Shown here in pieces: positions 5,880-6,115 of a stretch of DNA of 6,115 nucleotides (position 1 is its first letter; each line of letters begins with the position of its first letter). The position numbers were made by a program, and so were the translations under genes. Below the pieces are notes generated by a model. It was not told the origin of the DNA. It worked only from the letters and a program-made list of their open reading frames with translations, and searched no databases. The DNA is from Candidatus Methanocomedens sp. (GTDB taxonomy: Archaea; Halobacteriota; Methanosarcinia; Methanosarcinales; Methanocomedenaceae): the NCBI GenBank assembly GCA_009649835.1, contig PYCK01000201.1, positions 1 to 6,115 on the forward strand, written 5' to 3'.

Positions 5880-6115
5880 TTATTTTATTGCTTCTGGTGT
5901 CCATTTTTGTATTGTTTTGATTTCAGCATCTTTATGGTAAGTATAGAGGGTGTCCGGCAGACATCTGCCGTACTTGCCGCGGGTCAGGACTCCGAGCGAG
6001 AGCATGAAGGGTATATAGGTGTCTCTGGGGGATGATAACAAATCAGGATCTACTATCCATCCCTCAAGCGGATCGCAGTCTGATGGAATCCCATATCCTT
6101 GATCTCGCTGTTCAT
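5880..6115 (-). CDS. C-terminal part of a convergent gene, product unknown (partial)
   Basis: On the minus strand one frame is open from the window edge for 77 codons to a TAA stop (complement of 5880-5882). The 5' part of the gene lies beyond base 6115. The peptide looks like a soluble globular protein, with EGWIVDPDLL, DTYIPFMLSLGVLTRGKYGRC and a terminal IQKWTPEAIK. There is no membrane segment or recognisable catalytic motif. Two cysteines are present, in SDCDP and GRCLP. Both other minus-strand frames contain stops here. I do not recognise the family. It is not a kleisin in appearance and it converges on smc, so it is not part of that operon. A decayed fragment cannot be excluded because the start is not seen. 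Confidence 0.6.
   Translation of the reverse strand, partial: EQRDQGYGIPSDCDPLEGWIVDPDLLSSPRDTYIPFMLSLGVLTRGKYGRCLPDTLYTYHKDAEIKTIQKWTPEAIK
5955..5970 (-). repeat. Perfect 7-bp inverted repeat inside the partial minus-strand gene
   Basis: CGGCAGA at 5955-5961 and TCTGCCG at 5964-5970 are exact reverse complements separated by CA. The site is GC-rich and lies within coding sequence for the residues around GRCLP. A two-base loop is too tight for a standard RNA hairpin, so a dyad for a DNA-binding protein, or chance, is more likely. Confidence 0.4.

Noticed and set aside
6056..6115. Alternative minus-strand start at the edge (MNSEIKDMGF...)
   Set aside because: The ATG formed by the last three bases of the window opens a frame that ends in tandem stops after about 20 codons. 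It is out of frame with the longer convergent frame, and a frameshift cannot be argued from this much sequence.

Overview
The window looks like chromosomal DNA of a methanogen-type euryarchaeon, with Methanosarcinales or ANME-2-like lineages as the best guess. The evidence is an archaeal/eukaryotic-type aspartyl-tRNA synthetase of 435 residues without the long bacterial insertion domain, GGAGGTGAT-type ribosome binding sites, TATAAA-like promoter elements in AT-rich gaps, and a full-length euryarchaeal-type SMC ATPase. The lineage assignment is inference from protein style, not from a search.

Layout: (1) bases 1-143 hold an open frame on the + strand that may be the 3' end of an upstream gene. 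(2) Bases 144-291 are AT-rich non-coding DNA with repeated CTATAAA elements and the likely aspS promoter. (3) aspS occupies 292-1599 and ends in a tandem TGA-TAA stop. (4) Bases 1600-1722 are an AT-rich gap with a 9-bp inverted repeat. It probably carries both the aspS terminator and the promoter of the next operon. (5) Bases 1723-2289 encode a 188-residue coiled-coil protein with an acidic, probably disordered tail. (6) smc (2322-5843) follows after 32 bp with its own ribosome binding site, so these two genes are probably co-transcribed. (7) A convergent, partial minus-strand gene of unknown function (stop at 5880-5882) runs off the right edge, 36 bp from the end of smc.

How the genes work together: the second and third complete genes form a probable chromosome-segregation unit, in which the SMC ATPase is preceded by a small coiled-coil protein that could be an accessory or regulatory partner. 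The kleisin gene scpA, often next to smc in euryarchaea, is not in the window. The AspRS carries the His/Pro pair associated with non-discriminating enzymes. This predicts that it also charges tRNA-Asn with aspartate for later amidation by GatCAB. No CRISPR array, tRNA, rRNA, insertion sequence or defence system is visible. The window is mostly housekeeping DNA, and the least-explained item is the small protein encoded upstream of smc.
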